Assembly (NCBI RefSeq): GCF_042686175.1
Contig: NZ_JBHUOR010000141.1
Span: forward strand, 1 to 64,000
Direction of reading: 5' to 3'
From: Kurthia populi
GTDB lineage: Bacteria; Bacillota; Bacilli; Bacillales_A; Planococcaceae
DNA: 64,000 bases
Under the pieces are notes generated by a model. The model did no database searches. It was given only the letters and a program-made list of their open reading frames with translations, and was not told the origin of the DNA. The position numbers and the translations under genes are program-made. Positions 1-8,880 of the stretch are shown here, piece after piece. Every line of letters begins with the position of its first letter. Position 1 is the stretch's first letter.

Positions 1-33
1 CGAAACGATGAACAACGGCTGACAAGCAGATAA

Positions 34-74
34 AAAAGACATTCATGATTTGAATAAAATCGTGAATGTCTTTT
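34..74 (-). terminator. Terminator downstream of ymdB
   Basis: A 16-bp near-perfect inverted repeat (34-49 with 59-74, one G-T pair) lies about 85 nt past the ymdB stop. On the minus strand it is followed by a run of T. The A/T tracts on both sides could also let it stop plus-strand transcription coming from the left. No coding sequence is seen in 1-159 on either strand. Confidence 0.75.
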
Positions 75-159
75 CTTATTGACTAGGGTTTTGTCCCAGC
101 CTCTTCTTTTTATTGAGAAATATAATATTAAGTAAGAAAGGATTTACATCAGCTTTCCA

Positions 160-957
160 TTAACCTTTAAATGGATTATCTGGATTAATATAAATACGTT
201 CCATTTGTTTCGCTTGACCCGTTTTATCATCCAGCTCAACAAATACAGCACTTAATACCGCGTCGCCTTTTGTTGGTACTTCAAAACGAACAGGTAAATT
301 TGTTTGGAAACGATAAAGGACACTTTCTTTTTTCATCCCTAATACTTCATTATAAGGACCTGTCATTCCTACATCACTAATATAAGCTGTTCCGCCTGGT
401 AAAATACGAGAATCAGCTGTTTGAACATGTGTATGCGTGCCGACAACACATGATGCTTCTCCCGCTAGATGCCAGCCAAGCGCAATTTTTTCACTCGTTG
501 TTTCAGCATGGAAATCAACGAAAACAAGTGGTGATACTTTTTTTGCTTCTGCTACAAGATCTTTCCCCATTTTAAACGGATCTTCATGCGGTGGTAAAAA
601 GACACGACCATGTAAGTTAATAATTGAAATAGTTTGACCATTTTTTGTTACTGTCGTCATCCCTTTACCCGGCGCATCCTCTGAGAAGTTTGCTGGACGT
701 ACTAAATAATCAGCGTCATCGATAAAATCAAAAATTTCGCGTTGATCCCACGTATGGTTCCCCATTGTCATAGCATCGACACCCATCATTAATAAATCTT
801 GATAAATACGACGTGTTAATCCGCGTCCTTTTGCGGCATTTTCTGCATTTGCGATGACAACATCAATAGCATATTTACGCTTTAATTTTGGTAGGTATTT
901 CTCTACAGCATCTAAACCGATGTCCCCTACGATATCGCCGATAAATAAAACTTTCAT
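160..957 (-). CDS. ymdB: YmdB family metallophosphoesterase
   Basis: This 265-residue protein matches B. subtilis YmdB (264 aa), a calcineurin-like phosphodiesterase of the TIGR00282 family linked to cyclic nucleotide hydrolysis and to the choice between biofilm and motility. The metal-binding motifs are visible: GDIVG at the N-terminus, NAENAA near 37-42, GNHTWD near 67-72, FHAE near 149-152 and GTHTHVQTAD near 173-182. It starts at ATG behind a good GGAG site. It follows rny, as in B. subtilis, but a terminator lies between them, so it may depend partly on read-through. Function comes from family knowledge; nothing is odd in the sequence. Confidence 0.95.
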   Translation of the reverse strand: MKVLFIGDIVGDIGLDAVEKYLPKLKRKYAIDVVIANAENAAKGRGLTRRIYQDLLMMGVDAMTMGNHTWDQREIFDFIDDADYLVRPANFSEDAPGKGMTTVTKNGQTISIINLHGRVFLPPHEDPFKMGKDLVAEAKKVSPLVFVDFHAETTSEKIALGWHLAGEASCVVGTHTHVQTADSRILPGGTAYISDVGMTGPYNEVLGMKKESVLYRFQTNLPVRFEVPTKGDAVLSAVFVELDDKTGQAKQMERIYINPDNPFKG

Positions 958-1027
958 TGTTTAAGCTCCTTAATAATACAAGTTATCTTTACTTTACCAC
1001 AATACGCTTCTGCTTTGGAAAATGCAT

Positions 1028-1063
1028 TAAAAAAGAAGAGATTTGCCTAAGCAATCTCTTCTT
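1028..1063 (-). terminator. Terminator after rny
   Basis: An 11-bp perfect stem (1033-1043 with 1053-1063) begins four bases after the rny stop and runs into TTTTTT on the minus strand. Confidence 0.85.
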
Positions 1064-1067
1064 CCCT

Positions 1068-2627
1068 TTATTTTGCATATTCAACAGCGCGTGTTTCACG
1101 AATGACCGTAATTTTAATATGTCCTGGGTAATCCAGTTCATCTTCAATACGTTTTCGAATATCGCGTGCAAGACGATGTGATGATAAATCATCTACAGCA
1201 TCTGGACGTACAATAATACGAATTTCACGACCTGCTTGAATCGCATATGATTTTTCGACACCTTCATAAGATTCGGAAATCTCTTCTAGCTTTTCAAGAC
1301 GACGAATATAGTTTTCAAGCGTTTCACTACGAGCACCTGGGCGTGCAGCTGATAATGCATCAGCGGCCGCTACAAGCACCGCAATAACAGATGTTGCTTC
1401 TGTATCACCGTGGTGAGAAGCAATACTATTAATAACGACTGGATGCTCTTTGTATTTTGTAGCAAGCTCTACGCCGATTTCAACGTGTGAGCCTTCTACT
1501 TCATGATCAATTGCTTTACCGATATCGTGCAGTAACCCTGCACGCTTCGCAAGCATCACATCTTCACCAAGTTCAGCAGCAAGTAAACCTGTTAAATGCG
1601 CTACTTCGATTGAGTGTTTTAAAACATTTTGACCGTAACTTGTGCGATACTTCATACGACCTAAAATTTTCATTAAATCTGGATGTAAATTGTGAATGCC
1701 AAGGTCAAATGTTGTTTGTTCCCCAGTTTCACGAATTTGTTCATCAATTTCACGACGAGATTTTTCCACCATTTCCTCGATACGCGCTGGGTGAATACGG
1801 CCGTCTTGTACTAATTTTTCAAGAGCTAGGCGAGCTGTTTCACGACGAATCGGATCGAAGCCTGAAAGAATAACTGCTTCTGGTGTATCATCGATAATTA
1901 AATCGATGCCCGTCAATGTTTCAAGTGTACGAATGTTACGACCTTCGCGGCCAATAATACGGCCTTTCATTTCATCGTTTGGTAAATTCACGACCGAAAC
2001 AGTTGTTTCAGCCACATGATCTGCAGCAAAACGTTGAATTGCTAATGATAAAATTTCGCGCGCTTTCTTATCTGCTGTTTCTTTAGCACCTGATTCCGCT
2101 TCCTTTGTCATAACAGCGATATCAGTAGTAAGTTCTGTTTCTACGTCTTTAAGAATAATTTCTTTTGCTTCATCGCGTGTTAGAGCTGAAATACGTTCAA
2201 GTTCAGCGCTTTGTTTAGCTACAAGCTCTTCTGCTTTGCCTTCCATCTGTTCAATATGCTGTTGTCTGTCAGCTAGAGACGTTTCCTTACGCTCTAAAGC
2301 TGTCTCTCGATTATCGAGAGATTCATCCTTACGATCTAAGTTTTCTTCACGCATTAACAAGCGGTTTTCTTGTTTTTGTAATTCAGAACGACGATCACGG
2401 ATTTCAGTTTCTGCTTCTGTTCGAAGTTTGTGAGTTTCATCTTTTGCTTCAAGAAGTGCTTCCTTCTTCAGTGCTTCCGCTTCTCTTTTACCATCTTCGA
2501 TAATCATTTCTGCGGTACTTTTAGCACCTGTCACTTTTGAATCATTCACTTTTTTCATGACGAAATAGATAACAGCGGCACCGACGATGAGTCCAAGCAA
2601 AGCGGAGATTATGATTTCAATGCCCAT
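1068..2627 (-). CDS. rny: Ribonuclease Y
   Basis: This is the membrane-anchored endoribonuclease that starts bulk mRNA decay in Firmicutes. The 519-residue product has one N-terminal transmembrane helix (about 3-23) and a long charged coiled coil (about 30-200). A KH domain follows (GRIIGREGRNIRTLE), then an HD domain with HDIGKAIDHE and SHHGD. Length and sequence match B. subtilis RNase Y (520 aa). The ATG at 2627 was chosen over an upstream ATG at 2678 because AGGAGGTG sits just before it and the membrane helix then begins immediately. It is preceded by its own TTGACA-N17-TACAAT promoter. Confidence 0.96.
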   Translation of the reverse strand: MGIEIIISALLGLIVGAAVIYFVMKKVNDSKVTGAKSTAEMIIEDGKREAEALKKEALLEAKDETHKLRTEAETEIRDRRSELQKQENRLLMREENLDRKDESLDNRETALERKETSLADRQQHIEQMEGKAEELVAKQSAELERISALTRDEAKEIILKDVETELTTDIAVMTKEAESGAKETADKKAREILSLAIQRFAADHVAETTVSVVNLPNDEMKGRIIGREGRNIRTLETLTGIDLIIDDTPEAVILSGFDPIRRETARLALEKLVQDGRIHPARIEEMVEKSRREIDEQIRETGEQTTFDLGIHNLHPDLMKILGRMKYRTSYGQNVLKHSIEVAHLTGLLAAELGEDVMLAKRAGLLHDIGKAIDHEVEGSHVEIGVELATKYKEHPVVINSIASHHGDTEATSVIAVLVAAADALSAARPGARSETLENYIRRLEKLEEISESYEGVEKSYAIQAGREIRIIVRPDAVDDLSSHRLARDIRKRIEDELDYPGHIKITVIRETRAVEYAK

Positions 2628-2732
2628 TCGAACACCTCCTCTTGCTATTTTAAAAAAACATTTCAGTCGGCTATACATTGCATATTACAATATACTGCCT
2701 ATTTCATTTCAGTTTAGAAATAATACAATTTC

Positions 2733-2761
2733 ATTGTATAGATGAAGAAAAGGGCTGTCAA
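2733..2761 (-). promoter_or_regulatory. Strong sigma-A promoter of rny
   Basis: TTGACA (2756-2761), a 17-nt spacer and TACAAT (2733-2738) form a near-consensus promoter about 105 nt before the rny start. The -10 hexamer is one arm of a perfect short palindrome, TACAAT-GAA-ATTGTA (2724-2738), which could be an operator. Confidence 0.85.
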
Positions 2762-2849
2762 GGATTCACAGTATTTGGATATTCTTTTCTTTCGTCATAC
2801 GAATTATTTTCATATTATAAAAAATGTGTATTTTTTTATTAAAAACACA

Positions 2850-2894
2850 TAAAAAGAGAGCTGTTCTGATAAGAAGATACTTACAGAACAGCTC
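2850..2894 (-). terminator. Terminator after recA
   Basis: An 11-bp perfect stem (2858-2868 with 2884-2894) lies 19 nt after the recA stop and is followed by CTCTTTTTATG on the minus strand. It separates recA from the rny promoter. Confidence 0.85.
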
Positions 2895-2912
2895 ACTTAT
2901 AAATCGATAGTC

Positions 2913-3475
2913 TTATTCTTTGTCTAAACCTAAATCAGCAGCTAATGCTGGATCCATTTTTTCTTCCTCTTCTTCAGGAACAACATATTCTTCGCTAGCA
3001 ATACCTGCTGCCACACGAATTTTTTGTGCGATTTCTGCGCAAACTTCTGGATTTTCTTTTAAGAATTGTTTTGCATTTTCACGGCCTTGACCTAAACGTT
3101 CGTCACCGTAAGCAAACCATGAACCCGATTTTTGAACGATTTCATATTCAACACCAAGGTCAACTACTTCCCCAACGTATGAAATTCCTTCACCATACAT
3201 AATATCAACTTCTGCTACTTTAAATGGTGGCGCTACTTTATTTTTCACAACTTTAATCTTTGTACGGTTACCGACCATGTCACTACCTTGTTTAATTGTT
3301 TCAGCACGACGCACTTCTAAACGAATTGTTGAATAGAATTTAAGTGCACGACCACCTGTAGTTGTTTCAGGGTTACCAAACATAACACCGATTTTTTCAC
3401 GTACTTGGTTAATGAAAATAGCGATACAGTTCGATTTGTTAATGATACCTGATAATTTACGTAACGCTTGAGACA
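2913..3475 (-). CDS. recA: RecA recombinase, 3' exon (after group II intron)
   Basis: This exon encodes the C-terminal 187 residues of RecA. It begins with the last two bases of the ATG codon for the Met in GLQARLM and continues SQALRKLSGIINK. It carries the NQVREKIGVMFGNPETTTGGRALKF region (DNA-binding loop L2) and an acidic tail ending DLGLDKE. Reading the same frame into the intron gives a 202-residue open frame from 3521 (MGEKMEITSKSY...), but its first residues are intron domain V/VI sequence, so that start is spurious. Joined to 6738..6234 the exons total 1,068 nt: 355 codons plus stop, against 348 residues in B. subtilis. Confidence 0.95.
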
Positions 3476-3524
3476 ATAGTGATAGGTAAGATTTTGATGT
3501 TATCTCCATCTTTTCCCCCACTCC

Positions 3525-3558
3525 ACACCGTACGTGAGATTTTCACCTCATACGGCGT
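3525..3558 (-). ncRNA. Group II intron domain V catalytic hairpin
   Basis: The minus strand reads CCGTATGAGGT-GAAA-ATCTCACGTACGG. It folds into a helix of about ten pairs with a GAAA loop and an unpaired AC on the 3' strand, the hallmark of domain V. The catalytic triplet appears to be CGC. Conservation of this hairpin argues that the intron is still able to splice. Confidence 0.88.
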
Positions 3559-3574
3559 TCCATCAAGAATTTTA

Positions 3575-5470
3575 TCAAGATGTAATCAATGTATTTTCTA
3601 CCTTGAGACGATACTGATTTATTAGATGTATGATTTCGTTCGGCTTTTTGGGATTCTTCTTACTACCATTTTGTTCATAAAGTCGAAGTACATTTTTGAG
3701 TAACGTTTCGACTGTTTCTTCTTTTGTTGTGTGTATTAATTTATGAACTTCTTTATGAAGAATTACCAAGTTTGCATATTTGTCTGAACCACCAAATTTA
3801 CGTGGTTTCTTGTGATGGCAAGAGATTTCATTTATATTCAGGGATTTTCCTGTTATTCTACATTTGCCATTTTGTGCGACATACAGGCCGATTCTGTTAT
3901 CGTTGTATTCAATTGTTTCTTTCGGATTAGGGTTTCTAACTAAGTGTTCTACAATCCTCATATCAGCTGATATTAGGTTATCGTGAATTAGTTTCCTACC
4001 TTCAACAGTAAAATCGCAAGTCGTTTGATTAAGATTCATCGGCGCTTTTGTCTTTACACCCGATAAAGGGTATAAAGCTCTTTTACCTACGTGATAAATC
4101 CTATAACTATTTACGTAATCAGGATAAAGTTTCTGATAAGACTTATCATCTGTTTTTCCCTTTCGTACACTCATTATATTTTTTAACCTGTTCTTTATTG
4201 TTGCTATTGTTTTGTGTTCTATTTCACACATATCTTTATTAATGTGTGTAGCCACTTTATAATAGCTGTGATATCCCAAAACCATACTGTTATATCTACC
4301 AACCTGATAATTGACTTTTTCTGGTTTGCATTTTTGTATGTTTTTGATTTGCTTTTTTAAATCCGTAAGGATTTTCTTTTTAGCTCTATCACATAGATAG
4401 GATTGAACAACCCATTTGTTACCTTTTGAAACTGCTTTCAGTTTGAACCCTAGGAATTCTGTATAGTTCGTTTTCAAATTTACTACTTTTGATTTTTCGG
4501 GGCTGATTTCCAATCGTAATCTTTTCTTAAGCCATTCTGTAACCGCGTGAAATACTTTAACTGCAGTTGGATAGTCTCTACACATAATTTTAAAATCATC
4601 TGCATATCTAACTAACCATATTTCTTTCATATCAGTTGTTTTCAGCGCTCTAAACTTTTTACCTGTTGACGAGTATTCGTGTCTCGTTTCAAAAGTTTCC
4701 CATTGTGAGGAAACCCACCAATCAAGTTCGTTCAGGTATATGTTACTTAGAATTGGACTTATGATTCCACCCTGAGGTGTTCCCTTTGTTGGGATTCCTA
4801 TTCCCTCTATTGGAGCTTTAACGAGCTTCTTTATTATACTGATTACTCGTTTATCTCTAATGCCCATATTCCACATTTGTTTGATTAGTATATTATGGTC
4901 TACATTATCGAAGAAAGATTTTATATCTACATCTACTACATACGTTATTTGCGATTGGTGTACCATATGGTGAACTCTCGCAATTGCGTGATGTGCTGAC
5001 CTATTATCTCTAAATCCATAACTATGTGGGTGCATTTTTGCTTCAGCGATTGGTTTAAGAATTTGTAAGATACATTGTTGTACCAGTCTGTCGCTTATCG
5101 TTGGGATTCCGAGGGGTCTTAATTTCCCATCAGCTTTAGTTATCATTATTCTTTTGACTGCTTGCGGTTTGTAATCTTCCAGTTTATTTCTAACCAATTT
5201 GATTACATCTGTCTCCGTTAAGCTTTTTATGTCATCGATTGTTTTACCATCTACTCCCGCTGTCTTTGCGCCCTTATTGTTCTTTGTTGCTCGATATGCT
5301 CTAACAATATTCTGCTCATTTACGATTAATTCATATAGTTTTGTAAAATGTTTATTTTCTTTACTTAACTTGTGTAATTCATCGTACATATCTTGCGTTT
5401 GGTAGTATTCCGAATGTCGAAGACTATCTTTCTTTCTTGGATTTTCGGGTAGTGAAGTCGGTTTCCCCAA
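3575..5470 (-). CDS. ltrA: Group II intron reverse transcriptase/maturase with HNH endonuclease
   Basis: This 631-residue LtrA-type protein has N-terminal RT0/RT1 motifs (GVDGKTI near 72-78, RPLGIPTI near 118-125) and the YADD active site at 289-292. It also has TPQGGIISP near 231-239, a maturase X region (about 340-470) and a C-terminal HNH domain (about 530-580: C537, CHHKKPR, GGSDKYANLVILH). It would help the intron fold and splice and would copy it into new DNA targets. The start is TTG at 5470, with AGAGGTGA about ten bases upstream; no better ATG is in frame. No frameshift or stop interrupts it, so both activities look intact. Confidence 0.94.
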   Translation of the reverse strand: MGKPTSLPENPRKKDSLRHSEYYQTQDMYDELHKLSKENKHFTKLYELIVNEQNIVRAYRATKNNKGAKTAGVDGKTIDDIKSLTETDVIKLVRNKLEDYKPQAVKRIMITKADGKLRPLGIPTISDRLVQQCILQILKPIAEAKMHPHSYGFRDNRSAHHAIARVHHMVHQSQITYVVDVDIKSFFDNVDHNILIKQMWNMGIRDKRVISIIKKLVKAPIEGIGIPTKGTPQGGIISPILSNIYLNELDWWVSSQWETFETRHEYSSTGKKFRALKTTDMKEIWLVRYADDFKIMCRDYPTAVKVFHAVTEWLKKRLRLEISPEKSKVVNLKTNYTEFLGFKLKAVSKGNKWVVQSYLCDRAKKKILTDLKKQIKNIQKCKPEKVNYQVGRYNSMVLGYHSYYKVATHINKDMCEIEHKTIATIKNRLKNIMSVRKGKTDDKSYQKLYPDYVNSYRIYHVGKRALYPLSGVKTKAPMNLNQTTCDFTVEGRKLIHDNLISADMRIVEHLVRNPNPKETIEYNDNRIGLYVAQNGKCRITGKSLNINEISCHHKKPRKFGGSDKYANLVILHKEVHKLIHTTKEETVETLLKNVLRLYEQNGSKKNPKKPNEIIHLINQYRLKVENTLITS

Positions 5471-6233
5471 TTTCTTGGCTCACCTCTTATGCTTCTTACT
5501 CGAACCTTCAATCATACATTAATTTCATCTGATTAAAATTCTTTGACTTGTGGCTATCCCTCCACCCTTTATTATCGGGGTTTCAACGGTACTGTGCCAC
5601 TACTTTCACAACGATAAAGATATGTTATAGACAAGTCCTTTCCATATCAACACTTCATAGATAGTAAGTCTCTCCGTGTTCGTTGCTTACCACGTTCCAA
5701 CATTTTTATCTGTACATACAACCCTTAGGTGCTACCTTTAAACCTGTTCGCTTGATAATGCCTTTAACATTATAAGGTCTTTCATAGTCTAAAGTTTTAC
5801 TCAACCTTACGAACGTCATCTATTTGATGACAACAACATTTCTGTTGTCCAGCTTATAGGTTCGTACATTCGGTAGTTCGTCAGTTCCATTTTGTAAGGA
5901 ACATTCTCACCATAGGTGTTTTATAGACCCCCGACCTATCTGACACAACCTTTGCCTCCAAAGGTCTTTCCTCGCCTCTAAATCAACGTTAGGGCATCAT
6001 TCAGCCGTCTTCAACGGGCTTTATACATATAAGTTCTTACTCACTTCTATGCACACCGTAGTATTAGGGAAGACGTTTCAGGGCGTTACTCCATCATTCC
6101 ATCTTTCAAAATGTTAGTTCTCCTAATCTTTAGAATTGTATAACTACCTAAACACAACGTGAATCAACACGATTCGTAGTCTCAAATTCCATCTAATTAG
6201 TGGCTAATCTTTTCAATTAGCAACGTGTCACAC

Positions 6234-6738
6234 TTAAACGAGCTTGTAGACCCATGTGAGAGTCGCCCATTTCTCCCTCGATTTCAGCTTTCGGTACTAA
6301 TGCTGCAACAGAGTCAATGATGATAATATCGATAGCTCCACTACGTACTAATGCTTCAGTAATTTCAAGTGCTTGTTCACCTGTATCTGGTTGAGATAGT
6401 AATAGTTCGTCGATATTAACGCCTAATTTTTCTGCATATGATGGGTCTAATGCGTGCTCAGCATCGATGAATGCTGCTTGACCACCATTGCGTTGTACTT
6501 CAGCAATTGCATGAAGCGCAACCGTTGTTTTACCTGATGATTCGGGTCCATATACTTCAATAATACGACCTTTAGGGAAACCACCAACTCCAAGAGATAA
6601 ATCAAGTGTTAATGAACCAGTTGATGATGTAGAAATTTTTCTATCTGCTTGTTCCCCTAATTTCATTACTGAACCTTTACCAAATTGTTTTTCAATTTGC
6701 TTTAATGCCATATCTAAGGCAGCTTTACGATCGTTCAA
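6234..6738 (-). CDS. recA: RecA recombinase, 5' exon (before group II intron)
   Basis: This exon encodes the first 168 residues of RecA plus the first base of codon 169. RecA is the strand-exchange ATPase of recombination and the co-protease that triggers the SOS response. Walker A GPESSGKT is at 64-71, IIIIDSVAALVPKAEIEGEMGD forms Walker B and loop L1, and the exon ends at GLQARL. The start is TTG at 6738 with AAGGAGGAAA a few bases upstream; residues MNDRKAALDMALKQIEKQFGKG align with other Bacillales RecA. Without splicing, translation would run five codons into the intron (SVTRC) and stop, leaving a 173-residue fragment that lacks loop L2 and the C-terminal domain. Confidence 0.95.
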
Positions 6739-6782
6739 TGTATTTCCTCCTTCATTACACGTCTGTTGTGTCTATACATACT

Positions 6783-6811
6783 ACTATACTTCAATTTCAT
6801 AAAATACTCAA
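6783..6811 (-). promoter_or_regulatory. recA sigma-A promoter
   Basis: TTGAGT (6806-6811), 17 nt and TATAGT (6783-6788) lie about 45 nt before the recA start, with the SOS box just upstream of the -35. Confidence 0.8.
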
Positions 6812-6819
6812 GAAAAAAG

Positions 6820-6833
6820 CGAACATTTATTCG
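6820..6833. promoter_or_regulatory. LexA (DinR) SOS box of recA
   Basis: CGAACATTTATTCG matches 12 of 14 positions of the Gram-positive SOS box CGAACATATGTTCG and lies 8 nt upstream of the recA -35 hexamer. This predicts LexA repression and DNA-damage induction of the intron-bearing recA transcript. Confidence 0.82.
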
Positions 6834-6903
6834 TACTTTTTTCTGCTGTTCTGTAATTATAAGTTGTTTTTTTTGGACGTTCAAACGAAACGTCCCAAAT
6901 TTA

Positions 6904-8163
6904 TTAGCTATTTTTTAATTTTGAATAACCCTGTTCGCTTAATAATTGAATAATAAAATTTTGACATGCTTTAACAGCTAACAAACGATTCGTATTGCGC
7001 TGAGCTGACAACTGAAGCTTATACGTATGCACTGTATCTTTTATCGCAATTCCAATCCATACTGTACCAGCTGGGCTACCATCATGTGCATCAGGACCTG
7101 CAGCACCCGTCAAACCAACTCCAATATCCGCATCAAATTTCTCACGGGCACTTAAAGCCATTGCTTCTGCACACTGTGAGCTCACAACCGTATATTCTTC
7201 AAGAAGTTCTCGAGAGATATCTAGTTGTTTAATTTTCATTTCTTCATTATAAACAACAACACCACCTTGTAATGCTTCTCCTACTCCAGGAATATCCGCT
7301 AATGTTGCCATAAAACGTCCTGCAGTTAAGCTTTCTGCAGCAGCTATTGTTAACTTATTATCGATAAGCATTTCCACTAGCTTAGACGATAGTGAATCGT
7401 CATTAATACCGTAAAAGTGTTTCCTAACACGTTGTAAAATTTCTTGTTGAATTGGTTCAATTAACTCACGGGCACGTATTTCACTCTCTGCTTGAGCTGT
7501 AATTCGTAGCATGACTTCTCCGTCACTAGCAAGCGGTGCAACCGTTGGATTCGTTAAATCTAACAAATCCGATACTTCTACCTCGAGTGCTGATTCCCCA
7601 ATACCATAAAAATGAAGCACCTGCGATACGATTTGCTCGCCATCACTAACAATCGATGCTAATAAAGGTTTTGCCTCAAATTGAAACATTGGTTCTAACT
7701 CACTCGGTGGTCCAGGTAATAACATATAGAAATGCTTATCTGTTTCATAAAGCATTCCGGGCGCCATCCCATGACGATTTGTCAACACCGTCGCACCGTC
7801 TAGGACAAGTGCTTGTTTTTTATTATTGTCTGTCATCACGCGATTTCTCACATCAAAAAAATGTTGAATACTCGCCATTGCTTGATCATCTTGTACGAGA
7901 TTTACGCCTAAATGCTGTGCAATGGTCTCCTTCGTTAAGTCATCCTTTGTTGGACCCAATCCACCACTAAAAATAATGATATCTGCTCGGCTCTCAGCAA
8001 TCTCAATCGCTTGCAACAATCGTCTCGGATTATCCCCAACAACTGTATGATGGTAAATATGAATTCCTAATTCCGTTAATTGACTTGAAATAAATCGTGC
8101 ATTCGTGTTATTGATTTGCCCAAGTAATAGCTCCGAACCTACTGCAATAATTTCTGCATTCAT
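6904..8163 (-). CDS. cinA: CinA family protein (competence/damage-inducible)
   Basis: The 419-residue protein has the two CinA domains. An N-terminal MoCF-like domain (MNAEIIAVGSELLLGQ... IIFSGGLGPTKDDLTKE) is followed by a C-terminal domain typical of nicotinamide-nucleotide amidases (IAAAESLTAGRF... GVGLTGAAGPD). Family members have pyrophosphatase or NMN deamidase activity; which applies here cannot be told from sequence. The ATG at 8163 was chosen because GGAGGAG precedes it and the protein then begins MNAEIIAVG; an upstream frame from 8211 adds 16 unrelated residues. It lies upstream of recA as in B. subtilis. No terminator is visible between them, so read-through into recA is likely. 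Confidence 0.93.
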   Translation of the reverse strand: MNAEIIAVGSELLLGQINNTNARFISSQLTELGIHIYHHTVVGDNPRRLLQAIEIAESRADIIIFSGGLGPTKDDLTKETIAQHLGVNLVQDDQAMASIQHFFDVRNRVMTDNNKKQALVLDGATVLTNRHGMAPGMLYETDKHFYMLLPGPPSELEPMFQFEAKPLLASIVSDGEQIVSQVLHFYGIGESALEVEVSDLLDLTNPTVAPLASDGEVMLRITAQAESEIRARELIEPIQQEILQRVRKHFYGINDDSLSSKLVEMLIDNKLTIAAAESLTAGRFMATLADIPGVGEALQGGVVVYNEEMKIKQLDISRELLEEYTVVSSQCAEAMALSAREKFDADIGVGLTGAAGPDAHDGSPAGTVWIGIAIKDTVHTYKLQLSAQRNTNRLLAVKACQNFIIQLLSEQGYSKLKNS

Positions 8164-8246
8164 GCGTTTTCTCCTCCAAATAAAAAAATACTTTCTATAC
8201 ATATTTACCATAAAGTATAGAAAGTATTCAAAATTGATTAATTAAA

Positions 8247-8825
8247 TTACATTGAGTCTAATAAAAGACGACGATTTTTCCAGAAATAATCGAGACCTGA
8301 TAACAATGTAAAGAAGAATGCTACATATAACATGATTTGGTCAAATGGGAAATTCCACATTTCAAAAATGATGTTGTGCAATAGTAAAAACGCTAATGCT
8401 ACCATTTGAGACCATGTTTTAAGCTTTCCTAAGTTACTTGCAGCAATAATGACATTTTGCTCCGCGCCAATTGAACGAAGGCCTGTAACAGCAAACTCAC
8501 GCGCTACAATGACGATGATTACCCATGCAGGTGCTACACCCCATTGCACTAAAATAATAAATGCTGCTGTGACTAATAATTTGTCCGCTAATGGGTCTAA
8601 AAATTTCCCCATATTCGTTACTAAATTATATTTACGAGCTAAGTGACCATCAAAGAAATCGGTAATTGATGCAATAATAAATACAATCGCACCGACTAAA
8701 TGTTCAATTGGCATTGTAGCGCCAAGTAACGTAATGTTACCCCATCCAAAATTGACAACCATTAAAATAACGAAAATCGGAATCATCACGACACGAGAAA
8801 CGGTTATTTTGTTTGGTAAATTCAT
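8247..8825 (-). CDS. pgsA: CDP-diacylglycerol-glycerol-3-phosphate 3-phosphatidyltransferase
   Basis: This integral membrane enzyme makes phosphatidylglycerol phosphate, the first committed step to phosphatidylglycerol. The 192-residue product carries the CDP-alcohol phosphotransferase signature as DFFDGHLARKYNLVTNMGKF followed by LDPLADK (D-G-x2-A-R-x8-G-x3-D-x3-D). Several hydrophobic helices are visible. The start is ATG at 8825 (MNLPNKITVSR), matching the B. subtilis protein; a GTG nine bases upstream belongs to the ribosome binding site AAGGGTG. It follows rodZ closely, in the same order as B. subtilis. Confidence 0.95.
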   Translation of the reverse strand: MNLPNKITVSRVVMIPIFVILMVVNFGWGNITLLGATMPIEHLVGAIVFIIASITDFFDGHLARKYNLVTNMGKFLDPLADKLLVTAAFIILVQWGVAPAWVIIVIVAREFAVTGLRSIGAEQNVIIAASNLGKLKTWSQMVALAFLLLHNIIFEMWNFPFDQIMLYVAFFFTLLSGLDYFWKNRRLLLDSM

Positions 8826-8880
8826 TTCTTTCACCCTTTTTCAAAGAAAATAGCCATCAAATGATGACTATCTTCTGACA

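Larger units (their letters stand above)
3476..6233 (-). mobile_element. Group II intron inserted in recA
   Basis: The 2,758-nt intron lies in the same orientation as recA. Its 5' end is GTGTG (6233-6229) and its 3' end is CACTAT (ending at 3476), fitting the GUGYG...AY rule. Domain V (about 3525-3558) forms a helix capped by a GAAA tetraloop, with the two-base AC bulge on its 3' strand. Domain VI follows. The maturase gene sits in domain IV. About 760 nt (5471-6233) at the 5' side hold domains I-III and no credible gene. Exact excision restores the conserved RLMSQALRK reading frame. The subclass is not settled; UUUAA at the exon end could pair with a UUAAA around 5740, but this EBS1 assignment is tentative. 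Confidence 0.95.

Noticed and set aside
989..1192. Minus-strand frame overlapping the 3' end of rny, and a plus-strand frame at 957-1181
   Set aside because: Both are shadows over the rny end and its terminator, with no binding site and no protein-like pattern.
5471..6216. A hidden gene in the 5' part of the intron
   Set aside because: No frame with a binding site or recognisable protein exists on either strand; the stretch is explained as intron domains I-III.
2913..6738. recA as a pseudogene destroyed by an insertion
   Set aside because: Intron ends, domain V and maturase are intact and exact removal restores the full conserved frame, so a spliced functional gene is the simpler reading.
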